Origin: Micromonospora chersina
Lineage (GTDB): Bacteria > Actinomycetota > Actinomycetes > Mycobacteriales > Micromonosporaceae
Length of the DNA: 64,000 nucleotides
Direction: 5' to 3'
Assembly (NCBI RefSeq): GCF_900091475.1
Contig: NZ_FMIB01000002.1
Coordinates: forward strand, 3,906,001-3,970,000
How positions within the stretch are numbered: the stretch's first letter is position 1; every line of letters starts with the position of its first letter. A program made the position numbers and the translations under genes. The notes under the pieces were generated by a model. That model did not search any database. It saw nothing but the letters and a program-made list of their open reading frames with translations, and was not told where the DNA came from. Positions 7,351 through 15,228 of this stretch are shown here, piece by piece.

Positions 7351-9390
7351 ATGACCCTGCACGCCCAAGAACAGACACTGGATGCCGAGCTGGACGCCGA
7401 GCGCGCCCACCTGGACACCTCCCGCGCGGCGCTGCGCCGGATGCGGGAGCGCGCCGAGTCCCTCTTCGCCACCGGCGACAAGGTGGCCGGGGACGCGTAC
7501 ACCGCCGAGCAGCTCGGCCGGCACATGGCCCGGCGGGTGAAGGAACTGGCCGACGACCCCACCACCCCGCTCTTCTTCGGCCGGCTTGATTTCGGTGACC
7601 TGGATCCCGACCACGCCGGACGCGACTACCACGTCGGGCGCCGGCACGTCACCGACGAGCTGGGCGAGCCGCTGGTCCTGGACTGGCGGGCCCCGGTTTC
7701 CCGGTCGTTCTACCGGGCCAGCGCCCGGGACCCGCAGGGCGTCGCGGTGCGGCGCCGGTTCGGGTTCAGCGCCGGCGTGCTGACCAGCTTCGAGGACGAG
7801 CGCCTGGACCGGGGCGAGGAGCTGGGCACCGCCAGCCGGATCCTCACCGCCGAGATCGAGCGCCCCCGCGTCGGCCCGATGCGGGACATCGTCGCCACCA
7901 TCCAGCCCGAGCAGGACGAGCTGGTCCGGGCCGACCTGGCCGACTCGATCTGCGTCCAGGGCGCACCGGGCACCGGCAAGACGGCCGTCGGGCTGCACCG
8001 CGCCGCGTACCTGCTCTACCTGCACCGGGAGCGGCTGCGCCGGTCGGGGGTGCTGATCGTCGGGCCGAACCGGGCGTTCCTGTCCTACATCGCGGCGGTG
8101 CTGCCGGCGCTCGGCGAGGTCGAGGTCGAGCAGGCCACCGTGGAGGACCTGGTCGCCCGGGTGCCGGTCCGCGCGGTCGACGACCCCGCCGTGGCGACGC
8201 TCAAGCACGACATCCGGCTGGCCGAGGTGCTGCGCCGCGCCGTCGACGCGCACATCGGCACGCCCACCGAGCCGATCATGGTCTCGGACGGCTCCTTCCG
8301 CTGGCGGATCGGCCTCGACCCGCTGCACCGGCTGGTCGAGGAGACCCGCCGCGAAGGGCTGCCGTACACGACCGGCCGCGAACGGGTCCTGGCCCGCCTC
8401 GTGGGGCTGCTGCAACGCCAGTCCGAGGCCCGCCGTGCCGAGTCGCCCAGCGACGCCTGGCTGCGCCGGATGAGCAGGGTCAAGCCGGTCACCGAGTTCC
8501 TCGACGCGGTCTGGCCGGCGCTCACCCCCGAGGGACTGCTGCACCGGCTGCGCACCGACCCCGAGGCGCTCGCCGCCGCCGCCGACGGCCTGCTCACCGC
8601 CGAGGAGCAGGAGCTGTTCCGGTCCGGCGCGGTGGGGCGTACCCCGAAGGCGACCCGGTGGACCGCCGCGGACGCCGTGCTGATCGACGAGGCCGCCGGG
8701 CTCCTGGAACGGCCCGCGAGCTTCGGACACGTGGTGGTCGACGAGGCGCAGGACCTCTCCCCCATGCAGTGCCGGGCCATCGCCCGGCGCAGCGAGCACG
8801 GCTCGATCACCCTCCTCGGCGACCTGGCGCAGGGCACCGCCCCCTGGGCGGCCACCGACTGGCGGGAGTCCCTGACCCACCTGGGCAAGCCGGACGCGGC
8901 GGTGGTGCCGCTGAGCGTCGGCTTCCGGGTGCCCGCCGCCGTGGTGGCGTTCGCGAACCGGCTGCTGCCGGCACTCGCCGTCGACGTGCCGCCGGCCCAG
9001 TCGCTGCGCCGGGACGGGACGCTCGACGTGCGTACCGTCGAGGACCTGACGGCCGCCGCGGTGGCCGAGGTGCGGGCGGCGCTCGCCCACGACGGCTCGG
9101 TCGGCGTGATCGCCGCCGACGCCGCGGTGGACCGCCTCCGCGCGGCCCTCGCCGACGCGGGCGTCGAGACCGCGACCGCCGACGACGTGGAGGCCGCGGC
9201 GCGGGTCACCGTGGTCCCGGCGACGCTGGTCAAGGGCCTGGAGTACGACCACGTGGTGGTCGTCGAGCCGGCCGCGATCGTGGCCGCCGAGCCGCGCGGC
9301 CTGCACCGCCTCTACGTGGTGCTGACCCGGGCGGTGTCCCGGCTGGCCGTGCTGCACCGGGAGCCGCTGCCCGAGCCGCTGGCCGGCTGA
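7351..9390 (+). CDS. HelD-like superfamily 1 helicase, RNA polymerase-associated ATPase
   Basis: The protein has 679 residues from the ATG at 7,351, which follows a GAGGAG ribosome binding site by 7 nt. It shows an N-terminal coiled-coil arm (about 1-75, AEQLGRHMARRVKEL), Walker A GAPGTGKT at about 204-211, a Walker B-type VVVDEAQDLSPMQ at about 462-474 and a C-terminal 2A domain with LVKGLEYDHVVVVEP. This arrangement is that of HelD, which inserts its arm into the RNA polymerase secondary channel and releases stalled or rifampicin-inhibited enzyme. UvrD-type DNA helicase activity is less likely because of the split 1A insertion. I found no rifampicin-associated palindromic element in the leader, so a role in rifampicin resistance is only a family possibility. 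Confidence 0.85.
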   Translation: MTLHAQEQTLDAELDAERAHLDTSRAALRRMRERAESLFATGDKVAGDAYTAEQLGRHMARRVKELADDPTTPLFFGRLDFGDLDPDHAGRDYHVGRRHVTDELGEPLVLDWRAPVSRSFYRASARDPQGVAVRRRFGFSAGVLTSFEDERLDRGEELGTASRILTAEIERPRVGPMRDIVATIQPEQDELVRADLADSICVQGAPGTGKTAVGLHRAAYLLYLHRERLRRSGVLIVGPNRAFLSYIAAVLPALGEVEVEQATVEDLVARVPVRAVDDPAVATLKHDIRLAEVLRRAVDAHIGTPTEPIMVSDGSFRWRIGLDPLHRLVEETRREGLPYTTGRERVLARLVGLLQRQSEARRAESPSDAWLRRMSRVKPVTEFLDAVWPALTPEGLLHRLRTDPEALAAAADGLLTAEEQELFRSGAVGRTPKATRWTAADAVLIDEAAGLLERPASFGHVVVDEAQDLSPMQCRAIARRSEHGSITLLGDLAQGTAPWAATDWRESLTHLGKPDAAVVPLSVGFRVPAAVVAFANRLLPALAVDVPPAQSLRRDGTLDVRTVEDLTAAAVAEVRAALAHDGSVGVIAADAAVDRLRAALADAGVETATADDVEAAARVTVVPATLVKGLEYDHVVVVEPAAIVAAEPRGLHRLYVVLTRAVSRLAVLHREPLPEPLAG

Positions 9391-9463
9391 CCCGGCCGCT
9401 ACCCAGCCCGGCGGGACCGCTCGGCCCGGCCGCTGCTCAGCCGGCGGGTGGCCGGTCGGGCGG

Positions 9464-10066
9464 TCAGCCGGAGAGCGCGGCGGCGACGTCGCGCAGCGGG
9501 CGGCCCGACTCGGCGATCGGCACGGTGAACGCCAGCCAGGAGCCGTCGGCGAAGTCGAGGCGCAGCCGCTTCGGGTTCAACCGGTGCCAGCCCACCCGGG
9601 CCGACGCCACCTCGGTCCGCGACGCCGACCAGGCGATCCCGGTCTCCGCCACGGACCGCTCGTCGTCCGCCCGGCTGGACAGCAGCTTCATGGGCCCGCT
9701 CACGCAGACCAGCAGCCGCCGGTCGGTGGCCACCAGCAGGGTGTCCCGTGCCGCCAGGTCGGGCCTGGGTGGGCGCAGCGCGTGGCGCAGCCGGGAGGCG
9801 GCGGAGCCCGGGGCGCCGCGTCCGGCGATCCCCCAGACCACCCGGTCGACAAGCCGGTCGCCCCACGCCCAACTGACCAGCGGTGAGATCAGGTTGAGCA
9901 GCACCGCCCCGGCGCTCACCCGGCCGGCTGGCGCCTCCGGCTTCGCCGCGTCGGCCGGCGGAGGCGGCGGCGCCCCGTGGGCGGGCTCGGCCTTCGCGTA
10001 CGCCAGCACCCGCTCGCCCGGCTCGACGAGCCGGCCGATCCGGTCGCGGTATCCCGTGGGCTCCAT
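9464..10066 (-). CDS. Conserved hypothetical protein with PH-like domain, ESX-type locus
   Basis: The protein has 200 residues. A Pro/Ala-rich segment (about 30-50) is followed by a domain with ARDTLLVATDRRLLVCV, a pattern seen in bacterial PH-like domains, and a C-terminal segment ending GRPLRDVAAALSG. I do not recognise an enzymatic motif. It is the last gene of a four-gene leftward unit with a YbaB-like protein 4 nt upstream and two WXG/EspC-type secretion substrates. A role as an accessory or chaperone for those substrates is a guess from position alone. Confidence 0.7.
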   Translation of the reverse strand: MEPTGYRDRIGRLVEPGERVLAYAKAEPAHGAPPPPPADAAKPEAPAGRVSAGAVLLNLISPLVSWAWGDRLVDRVVWGIAGRGAPGSAASRLRHALRPPRPDLAARDTLLVATDRRLLVCVSGPMKLLSSRADDERSVAETGIAWSASRTEVASARVGWHRLNPKRLRLDFADGSWLAFTVPIAESGRPLRDVAAALSG

Positions 10067-10070
10067 CGGC

Positions 10071-10424
10071 TCAGTATCGGTCGTGGCCGTAGCCGTCGTC
10101 GGCGGGCCGCTCCGCCGCCGGCGCGTTGCCCATCACCTCGCCGACGATCTCCCGGACCCGGGCGGCGGCGGCCTCCTGGGCACGGTTCGCCGCGGCGGTG
10201 AACTCCTCGGCCAGGGTGTAGGAGTCGAACCGCATGGCGCGTGCGTTGACCTCGGTGGAGAGGATCCTGCCGTCGGCAGCCGCGGTGACGGTGACCAGGC
10301 CGGAGTCGCTCACCCCCTCGGCGCTGCTCTGCTCCAGCTCGGCCATCCGCGCGCCGAGTTCGCGCTGCCACCCGTCCAGGTTGCGGGCCAGCGCCTCGAT
10401 CCGGTCCAGGGCCGGGAAGGTCAT
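10071..10424 (-). CDS. YbaB/EbfC-family nucleoid-associated-like protein
   Basis: The 117-residue protein has the YbaB/EbfC pattern: a long N-terminal helix (LARNLDGWQRELGARMAELE), a beta strand pair with VTVTAAADGRILSTEVN, and a C-terminal helix. YbaB proteins bind DNA as dimers, and an EspL-type subgroup is encoded in ESX secretion loci where it supports effector stability. The genes on either side here are ESX-type substrates, which favours that subgroup. It is 4 nt from the downstream gene and 9 nt from the upstream one. Confidence 0.82.
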   Translation of the reverse strand: MTFPALDRIEALARNLDGWQRELGARMAELEQSSAEGVSDSGLVTVTAAADGRILSTEVNARAMRFDSYTLAEEFTAAANRAQEAAAARVREIVGEVMGNAPAAERPADDGYGHDRY

Positions 10425-10433
10425 GGCTGCCTC

Positions 10434-11360
10434 TCAGTTCACGATCGAGTCGAAGACGTTCTGCACACCCTTGGTGTACGGCCCCAGGTCCTCCGAGTAC
10501 GTGCCGTCCACCAGGTAGTTGCGGTCCTTGTGGCCGTCGGACACGTCGTGCAGGCCGACCCCGGTGTCGAGCAGGGCGCCGCCGATGCCGGGGATGTTCA
10601 CGGGGGACGCCTGGTTGATGGCGAACTTGCCGGGGAAGAGGATGGCGGTCCGCTTCGCCATGAACGTGAACGCCTCCCGGCCGTAACCGGACTTGTTCCA
10701 GAGCCGGTACGCCTTCTTGGCCTGCTTCAGCTCCAGCACCACCTGGCGGTACCTCATGAGCAGCGCGGCGACCCGCTCCAGCTTGGTGACCAGCTTGGTG
10801 AGGATCTCCGCGAACCGGGCCACGATCTTGACCATGCGGCCGACAGTGGTGGCCAGCCGGGCCAGCACCCGGACCACGGTGGCGGCCAGCGTCACGCCCG
10901 CGCTGAGCACGGCCGCCACCGCGGCGATGATCACCTCGGTGAGGAACCAGAGCAGGAACTCCAGGATCAGCTCGACCAGCAGGTTGAACGCGTCGACCGC
11001 CGCGTTCGCCGCGTCGACGAGCACCTCCTTGGTGCCGTCCAGACCCTTGGCCAGCTCCTCGATCGCCTCCTCGACGGACTCCATCGAGGCGTGGAACTTC
11101 TCCGCCGCGTCACCGTCCCACGCGCCGCGCAGCCGGGCCCGGTCGGCGATCTGGTCGCCGGCGATCTGCCGGACCGCCTCGCCTGTGGTGAGGGCGAGCT
11201 GGGCCGCCCGCATGAGGTCGTCCGGCTCGCCGGCGACCAGTTCCAGCAGCTGCTCGAACGGCCAGAGCACCGCGTTGGACAGCGGCTTGAACGGGTCGGG
11301 CGTGCCCGACACGATCTGCTCGAAGTAGGTCTTGTTGCGCTGCAACGCCTCGGTGCTCAT
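10434..11360 (-). CDS. Long WxG-type ESX secretion substrate
   Basis: The protein has 308 residues. An N-terminal helical hairpin contains LRGAWDGDAAEKFHASM, with a W-D-G turn near residue 80 as in WXG100 proteins. It is followed by a long hydrophobic/amphipathic helix (about 115-165), then a Lys/Arg-rich region and a C-terminal domain of about 80 residues (NIPGIGGALLDTGVGLHDVS). WXG-fold N termini target proteins to type VII secretion. The hydrophobic middle may insert in membranes, as in PPE-type or pore-forming effectors. No toxin catalytic motif is recognised. The EspC-like gene lies 9 nt upstream. Secretion is inferred; no ESX core gene is in this window. Confidence 0.7.
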   Translation of the reverse strand: MSTEALQRNKTYFEQIVSGTPDPFKPLSNAVLWPFEQLLELVAGEPDDLMRAAQLALTTGEAVRQIAGDQIADRARLRGAWDGDAAEKFHASMESVEEAIEELAKGLDGTKEVLVDAANAAVDAFNLLVELILEFLLWFLTEVIIAAVAAVLSAGVTLAATVVRVLARLATTVGRMVKIVARFAEILTKLVTKLERVAALLMRYRQVVLELKQAKKAYRLWNKSGYGREAFTFMAKRTAILFPGKFAINQASPVNIPGIGGALLDTGVGLHDVSDGHKDRNYLVDGTYSEDLGPYTKGVQNVFDSIVN

Positions 11361-11369
11361 GAGGTCCCC

Positions 11370-11690
11370 TCAGGCGCCCGGCGTGAACATGTCGGTGGTC
11401 GCCACGTCGGTCCCCGTGTAGGCGTCCGCCGTGTCGCTGATCCCCTCGGCGATGTCGGCCATCACCTCGGCGCCGTCCTCCAGCCCCTGCAGGCACGCCT
11501 CGAACTGCTCGGCGTACGCGGCGGCCAGGCTGAACGACGCCGGCATGATGCCGAAGCTGTGCCGGGGGACGTGCCCGTCGTGGAAGACCCGGCGCAGCTC
11601 GCGGAAGCGGCCGGCCCGGTCGCGGGACGCGGCGGCGAAGGCGGTCAGCGCCTCCGGCCGGACCTCCAGGTTCCTGCTCGGACTCGTCAA
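11370..11690 (-). CDS. EspC/WXG100-like type VII secretion target
   Basis: This small helical protein (106 residues) has the EspC-family pattern: VRPEALTAFAAASRDRAGRF, a turn, then YAEQFEACLQGLEDGAEVMA, ending with a T/D-rich tail. Such proteins pair with a partner and are exported by ESX systems. Translation probably begins at the TTG at 11,690, which follows a strong GGGGAGGG ribosome binding site; no ATG gives the whole first helix. It is the first gene of the four-gene unit ending at 9,464. Confidence 0.75.
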   Translation of the reverse strand: MTSPSRNLEVRPEALTAFAAASRDRAGRFRELRRVFHDGHVPRHSFGIMPASFSLAAAYAEQFEACLQGLEDGAEVMADIAEGISDTADAYTGTDVATTDMFTPGA

Positions 11691-11863
11691 CGGACCCTCC
11701 CCAGTGTCCAGTCGTCAACCACCCGTCGCCGGCGCGGCCGGAGAACGGAGCCTCCACAGTAGGCGATCGGCACCGGCCCGCGGGGGGCGGTGAAACTCGC
11801 GCCGGCACGGTACACAGGTGGGGGCATGCCCGTCCGGGACCGCAACCCCCGAGGAGCCTGAAG

Positions 11864-12751
11864 ATGATCCTGGCCCACGCCGAGCAGGTCAGCCGCCGCT
11901 ACGGCGAGGTGCTGGCCCTGGACCGTGTCGACCTGACCGTCCGTGCCGGGGAGCTGGTCGGCCTGCTCGGCCCGAACGGCGCCGGCAAGAGCACGCTGCT
12001 CAACCTGCTGGTGGGGCTGCGCCGCCCCACCGCCGGCCGGGTCGAGCTGCTCGGGGGTGACCCGCGTGACCCGGCGAGCCGGCGGCAGCTCGGGGTGACC
12101 CCGCAGGAGACCGGCCTGCCCGGCACGCTGCGCGTCGGCGAGGTGGTCGACTTCGTGTCCGCGCACTTCCCCGACCCGGTGCCCCGGGGCGAGCTGCTCG
12201 ACCGGTTCGGCCTCACCGACCAGGTGCGCCGGCAGACCGGCGGCCTCTCCGGCGGGCAGCGCCGGCGTCTCGCGGTGGCGCTCGCCTTCGTCGGCCGACC
12301 CCGCCTCGTGGTCCTCGACGAGCCGACCACCGGGCTGGACGTGGAGGCCCGGCACACCCTGTGGGAGGCCGTCCGCGGCTTCCACGCCGAGGGCGGCACG
12401 GTCCTGCTGAGCAGCCACTACCTGGAGGAGGTGGAGGCCCTGGCGCAGCGGGTGGTGGTGATCGGGCGCGGCCGGGTGCTCGCCGACGACTCCGTGGCGG
12501 CCATCCGCGGCATCGTGGGCGTACGCCGGGTCAGCCTCGTCGCCGACGACCTGCCGCGGCTGCCCGGCGTGGTGGCCACCGAGCACGCCGAGGGCCGCAC
12601 CCACCTGCTCACCACGGACGCCGACCAGCTCGTCCGCGACCTCGTCACCGCCGGCGTGGCGTTCCGCGACCTGGAGGTCCGGCCCACCTCGCTGGAGGAG
12701 GCGTTCCTGACCCTCACCGCCGACGACCGGCCCGCACCCACCCCCGCCTAG
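11864..12751 (+). CDS. ABC-2 exporter ATP-binding protein
   Basis: The protein has 295 residues with Walker A GPNGAGKS near 41-48, signature LSGGQRRRLAVA near 129-140, Walker B LVVLDEPTTGLD and switch His in LLSSHYLEEVE. It has the DrrA/CcmA-type C-terminal extension with PTSLEEAFL. A GAGGAGCC ribosome binding site precedes the ATG. The next gene is its membrane partner, 9 nt downstream. The pair probably exports a lipid, peptide or drug; the substrate is unknown. Confidence 0.92.
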   Translation: MILAHAEQVSRRYGEVLALDRVDLTVRAGELVGLLGPNGAGKSTLLNLLVGLRRPTAGRVELLGGDPRDPASRRQLGVTPQETGLPGTLRVGEVVDFVSAHFPDPVPRGELLDRFGLTDQVRRQTGGLSGGQRRRLAVALAFVGRPRLVVLDEPTTGLDVEARHTLWEAVRGFHAEGGTVLLSSHYLEEVEALAQRVVVIGRGRVLADDSVAAIRGIVGVRRVSLVADDLPRLPGVVATEHAEGRTHLLTTDADQLVRDLVTAGVAFRDLEVRPTSLEEAFLTLTADDRPAPTPA

Positions 12752-12760
12752 GAGACCGTC

Positions 12761-13498
12761 GTGCCGCTCGCCCTGGTCCACGCCCGCTACCAGCTCCTGG
12801 AGATCGTCCGGATCCCGGTCGCGGTGGTCGGCAGCGCCTTCTTCCCCGCCGCCGCCATGCTCTTCTTCGTGGTGCCGTTCGCCGGCGACGACGCCGTCGG
12901 CGCCACCTACGCCACCGCCGCCATGATCACCTTCGCGGTGATGAGCGCCAACATCTTCCAGTACGGGGTGGGCGTCGCCGAGGACCGCGACCAGCCCTGG
13001 AACCCGTACACCCGGACCCTGCCGGCCGGGCCGGCGCCGCGCCTGGCCGGGCGGATCCTGGCCGGCCTGGTGCTGACCTACCTGTCGATGATCCCGGTGG
13101 TGGTGATCGCCGCGGTCGGCACCGCGGCCCGGGTGACCACGACGCAGTTCCTGCTCGGCCTCGCCGCCGTCGCGGTGATCTCGGTGCCGTTCACCCTGCT
13201 GGGCATGGCGATCGGCTACTCGCTGCCGAGCAAGGCGGCGGTCGTGGTGGCCCAGGTGGTGTTCTTCCCGCTGGCCTTCGGCGGCGGCCTGCTCTCCGGC
13301 CCGGACGACGCGCCCGGCTTCATCAAGGCGGTCGCCCCCTACCTGCCGACCCGCGGCGCCGTCGAGCTGATCTGGGCGGCCGTCACCGACTGGCGACCCG
13401 ACCCGCGGGCCATGGTGATGCTTGTCGTCTGGGTGGTGGCGCTCGCGGCGGTCGCCGGGTGGGCGTACCGACGGGACGAGGGACGGCGCTTCACCTGA
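12761..13498 (+). CDS. ABC-2 type transporter permease
   Basis: The 245-residue protein has about six membrane segments and a cytoplasmic loop in the middle with NPYTRTLPAGPAPRLAGRIL, typical of ABC-2 permeases. The start is a GTG preceded by GGAGACC, 9 nt after the ATPase stop. It forms the membrane part of the exporter with the ATPase upstream. The last residues are basic (YRRDEGRRFT), consistent with a cytoplasmic C terminus. Confidence 0.88.
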   Translation: MPLALVHARYQLLEIVRIPVAVVGSAFFPAAAMLFFVVPFAGDDAVGATYATAAMITFAVMSANIFQYGVGVAEDRDQPWNPYTRTLPAGPAPRLAGRILAGLVLTYLSMIPVVVIAAVGTAARVTTTQFLLGLAAVAVISVPFTLLGMAIGYSLPSKAAVVVAQVVFFPLAFGGGLLSGPDDAPGFIKAVAPYLPTRGAVELIWAAVTDWRPDPRAMVMLVVWVVALAAVAGWAYRRDEGRRFT

Positions 13499-13592
13499 CC
13501 TTTTGTCCTGTTCCGGCCCGGCGGTCGGTGCGGCGGTGCCACGATGCCGGCAGGGCGTGCCAGCGGGGCCGCCCCCGGCGAGAGGGGTCAGC

Positions 13593-14351
13593 GTGGACGG
13601 CGTGGAGCCCGGCACGCCCTGCTGGACCGACCTGGCCACCCCGGGGCTGGACGACGCGAAGCGCTTCTACCCGGAGCTGTTCGGCTGGACCGGCCGGGTG
13701 TCCGACGAGCCGACCGCCGGCGGCTACACCACATTCCTCAAGGGCGGCCGGGCGGTGGCCGGGGTCGGGCCGCCGGCCGCCCCCGAGCAGGTGCCGATCT
13801 GGTCGACGTACGTGGCGACCGACGACGCGGACCTGGCCGCCACCCGGGTGGAGGCGGCCGGCGGCCAGGTGGTGGTCTCCCCGTTCGACGTCTTCGAGCA
13901 GGGCCGGATGGCGGTCCTCTCCGATCCGGCCGGGGCGGTGTTCAGCGTCTGGCAGCCCATGGCGATGCGCGGCGCGGAACTGTTCAACGCTCCCGGCTCG
14001 ATGTGCTGGAACGAGCTGGTCACCCCCGACCCCGACCGGGCGAAGGAGTTCTACGCGCTGGTGTTCGGCTGGCACCCCGAGGAGCAGCAGGCGGGCCCGG
14101 TCACCTACACCGGGTGGCGGTGCGGCGCCCGGATCGTCGCCGGCATGATGCCGCAGCTGGAGCCGCTGCCGCAGGACCTGCCCGCGTACTGGACGGTCTA
14201 TTTCGCCGTCGAGGACGCGGACGCCACCGCGGCCCGCGCCGCGGAACTCGGCGGCACCATCCTGGTGCCGCCCAGGGACAACCCGGCCGGCCGCAGCGCC
14301 GCCCTCCGCGACCCCCAGGGCGCCCTCTTCTCGATAACCGCCCTCCGCTGA
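13593..14351 (+). CDS. Two-domain VOC (glyoxalase-like) protein
   Basis: This 252-residue protein consists of two vicinal-oxygen-chelate repeats. Repeat 1 runs from TPCWTDLATPGLDDAKRFYP to the DPAGAVFSVWQP motif at about residue 120. Repeat 2 runs from MCWNELVTPDPDRAKEFY to DPQGALFSI near the end. Homologues of this tandem type are widespread in actinomycetes and mostly uncharacterised; some are annotated as hydroxylase accessory proteins. The GTG start at 13,593 follows a GAGAGGGG ribosome binding site. It is 94 nt downstream of the exporter permease and may be in the same transcript. Confidence 0.85.
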   Translation: MDGVEPGTPCWTDLATPGLDDAKRFYPELFGWTGRVSDEPTAGGYTTFLKGGRAVAGVGPPAAPEQVPIWSTYVATDDADLAATRVEAAGGQVVVSPFDVFEQGRMAVLSDPAGAVFSVWQPMAMRGAELFNAPGSMCWNELVTPDPDRAKEFYALVFGWHPEEQQAGPVTYTGWRCGARIVAGMMPQLEPLPQDLPAYWTVYFAVEDADATAARAAELGGTILVPPRDNPAGRSAALRDPQGALFSITALR

Positions 14352-14366
14352 GCCCTGCCCGCCCCG

Positions 14367-14437
14367 GCGATCTTGCAGTTGCGGCCCTCGTGGCGCGGCT
14401 TACGCCCCTTTCGTCGGGGCAGAAAGTGCAAGATCGC
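14367..14437. repeat. GATC-armed palindromic repeat, type A
   Basis: GCGATCTTGCA (14,367-14,377) and TGCAAGATCGC (14,427-14,437) are a perfect 11-bp inverted repeat. They bracket 49 nt that can fold further, with CCCC and GGGG arms. It occupies the gap between convergent genes and may act as a bidirectional terminator. The arm resembles those of the elements at 48,141, 58,586, 58,901 and 58,991 (GATC, a few bases, then GTT and GCG). Confidence 0.6.
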
Positions 14438-14448
14438 GGGTGGGAGGG

Positions 14449-15228
14449 TCAGCGGGGGCGGACCGGGACCACCAGGGGGCCGTGGTCGCCGGGGATCACC
14501 CGGACGTTGGCTCGGTAGTGGCGGGCCAGCAGGGGCTCCGTGAGGACCTCCTGCGGGGGGCCGGCGGCGGCCACCCGGCCCTCGGCGAGCAGGACCAGGC
14601 GGTCGGCGTACTCGCCGGCGATGGAGAGGTCGTGCATGGTGGCGAGCACGGTCAGCTCGTGCTGCCGGCGGAGCTGGTCGACAAGCTCCAGCACCTCCTG
14701 CTGGTGACCGATGTCCAGCGCGCTGGTCGGCTCGTCGAGCAGCAGCAGGGTGGCGCCCTGTGCCAGCGCCCGGGCCAGGAAGACCCGCTGCCGCTCGCCG
14801 CCGGAGAGGGTGGCCAGTTCGCGATGGCCGAACGCGCCCAGGTCGAGCCGGTCCAGCACCTCGTGCACGGCGGCCAGGTCGGCTGCCGACTCCCGGCCCA
14901 GCGCCGGGATGTACGGGGTGCGCCCCAGCAGCACGTAGTCGAAGACCGACATGCCGGCCGGCACCACCGGGGACTGCGCCACGGTGGCCACCACCCGGGC
15001 GCGGTCGCGGCGGCGGAGGGAGTTGATCGGCGTACCGAAGAGGGAGACCGCGCCCGGCGCGGGCAGCAGGCCGCCGACGGCGCGCAGCAGTGTCGACTTG
15101 CCGGCGCCGTTCGGGCCGATCACGGTGACCCACTCGCCGACGGCGACCGCCAGGTCGACGCCGGCCAGGATCGGCGTGCCGCCCAGCTCGACACGCAGGC
15201 CACGCAGCTCCACGGCGGGCGCGCTCAT
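14449..15228 (-). CDS. btuD: Cobalamin/iron-chelate ABC importer ATPase (BtuD-like)
   Basis: The protein has 259 residues. It has the FepC/BtuD profile: Walker A GPNGAGKS near 38-45, Q-loop VAQSP, signature LSGGERQRVFLARAL and Walker B LLLLDEPTSALD, then the HDLSIA switch. The ATG overlaps the permease stop (ATGA at 15,225-15,228). It powers the importer formed with the permease and lipoprotein encoded upstream. The cobalamin riboswitch at the head of the operon identifies the likely substrate as cobalamin or a corrinoid, although the protein sequence alone would also fit siderophore or haem uptake. Confidence 0.88.
   Translation of the reverse strand: MSAPAVELRGLRVELGGTPILAGVDLAVAVGEWVTVIGPNGAGKSTLLRAVGGLLPAPGAVSLFGTPINSLRRRDRARVVATVAQSPVVPAGMSVFDYVLLGRTPYIPALGRESAADLAAVHEVLDRLDLGAFGHRELATLSGGERQRVFLARALAQGATLLLLDEPTSALDIGHQQEVLELVDQLRRQHELTVLATMHDLSIAGEYADRLVLLAEGRVAAAGPPQEVLTEPLLARHYRANVRVIPGDHGPLVVPVRPR

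Noticed and set aside
9383-9450. Terminator between the HelD gene and the PH-like gene
   Set aside because: GCCGGCTGA and TCAGCCGGC are complementary but far apart and include the stop codon; structure is too weak to call with confidence.
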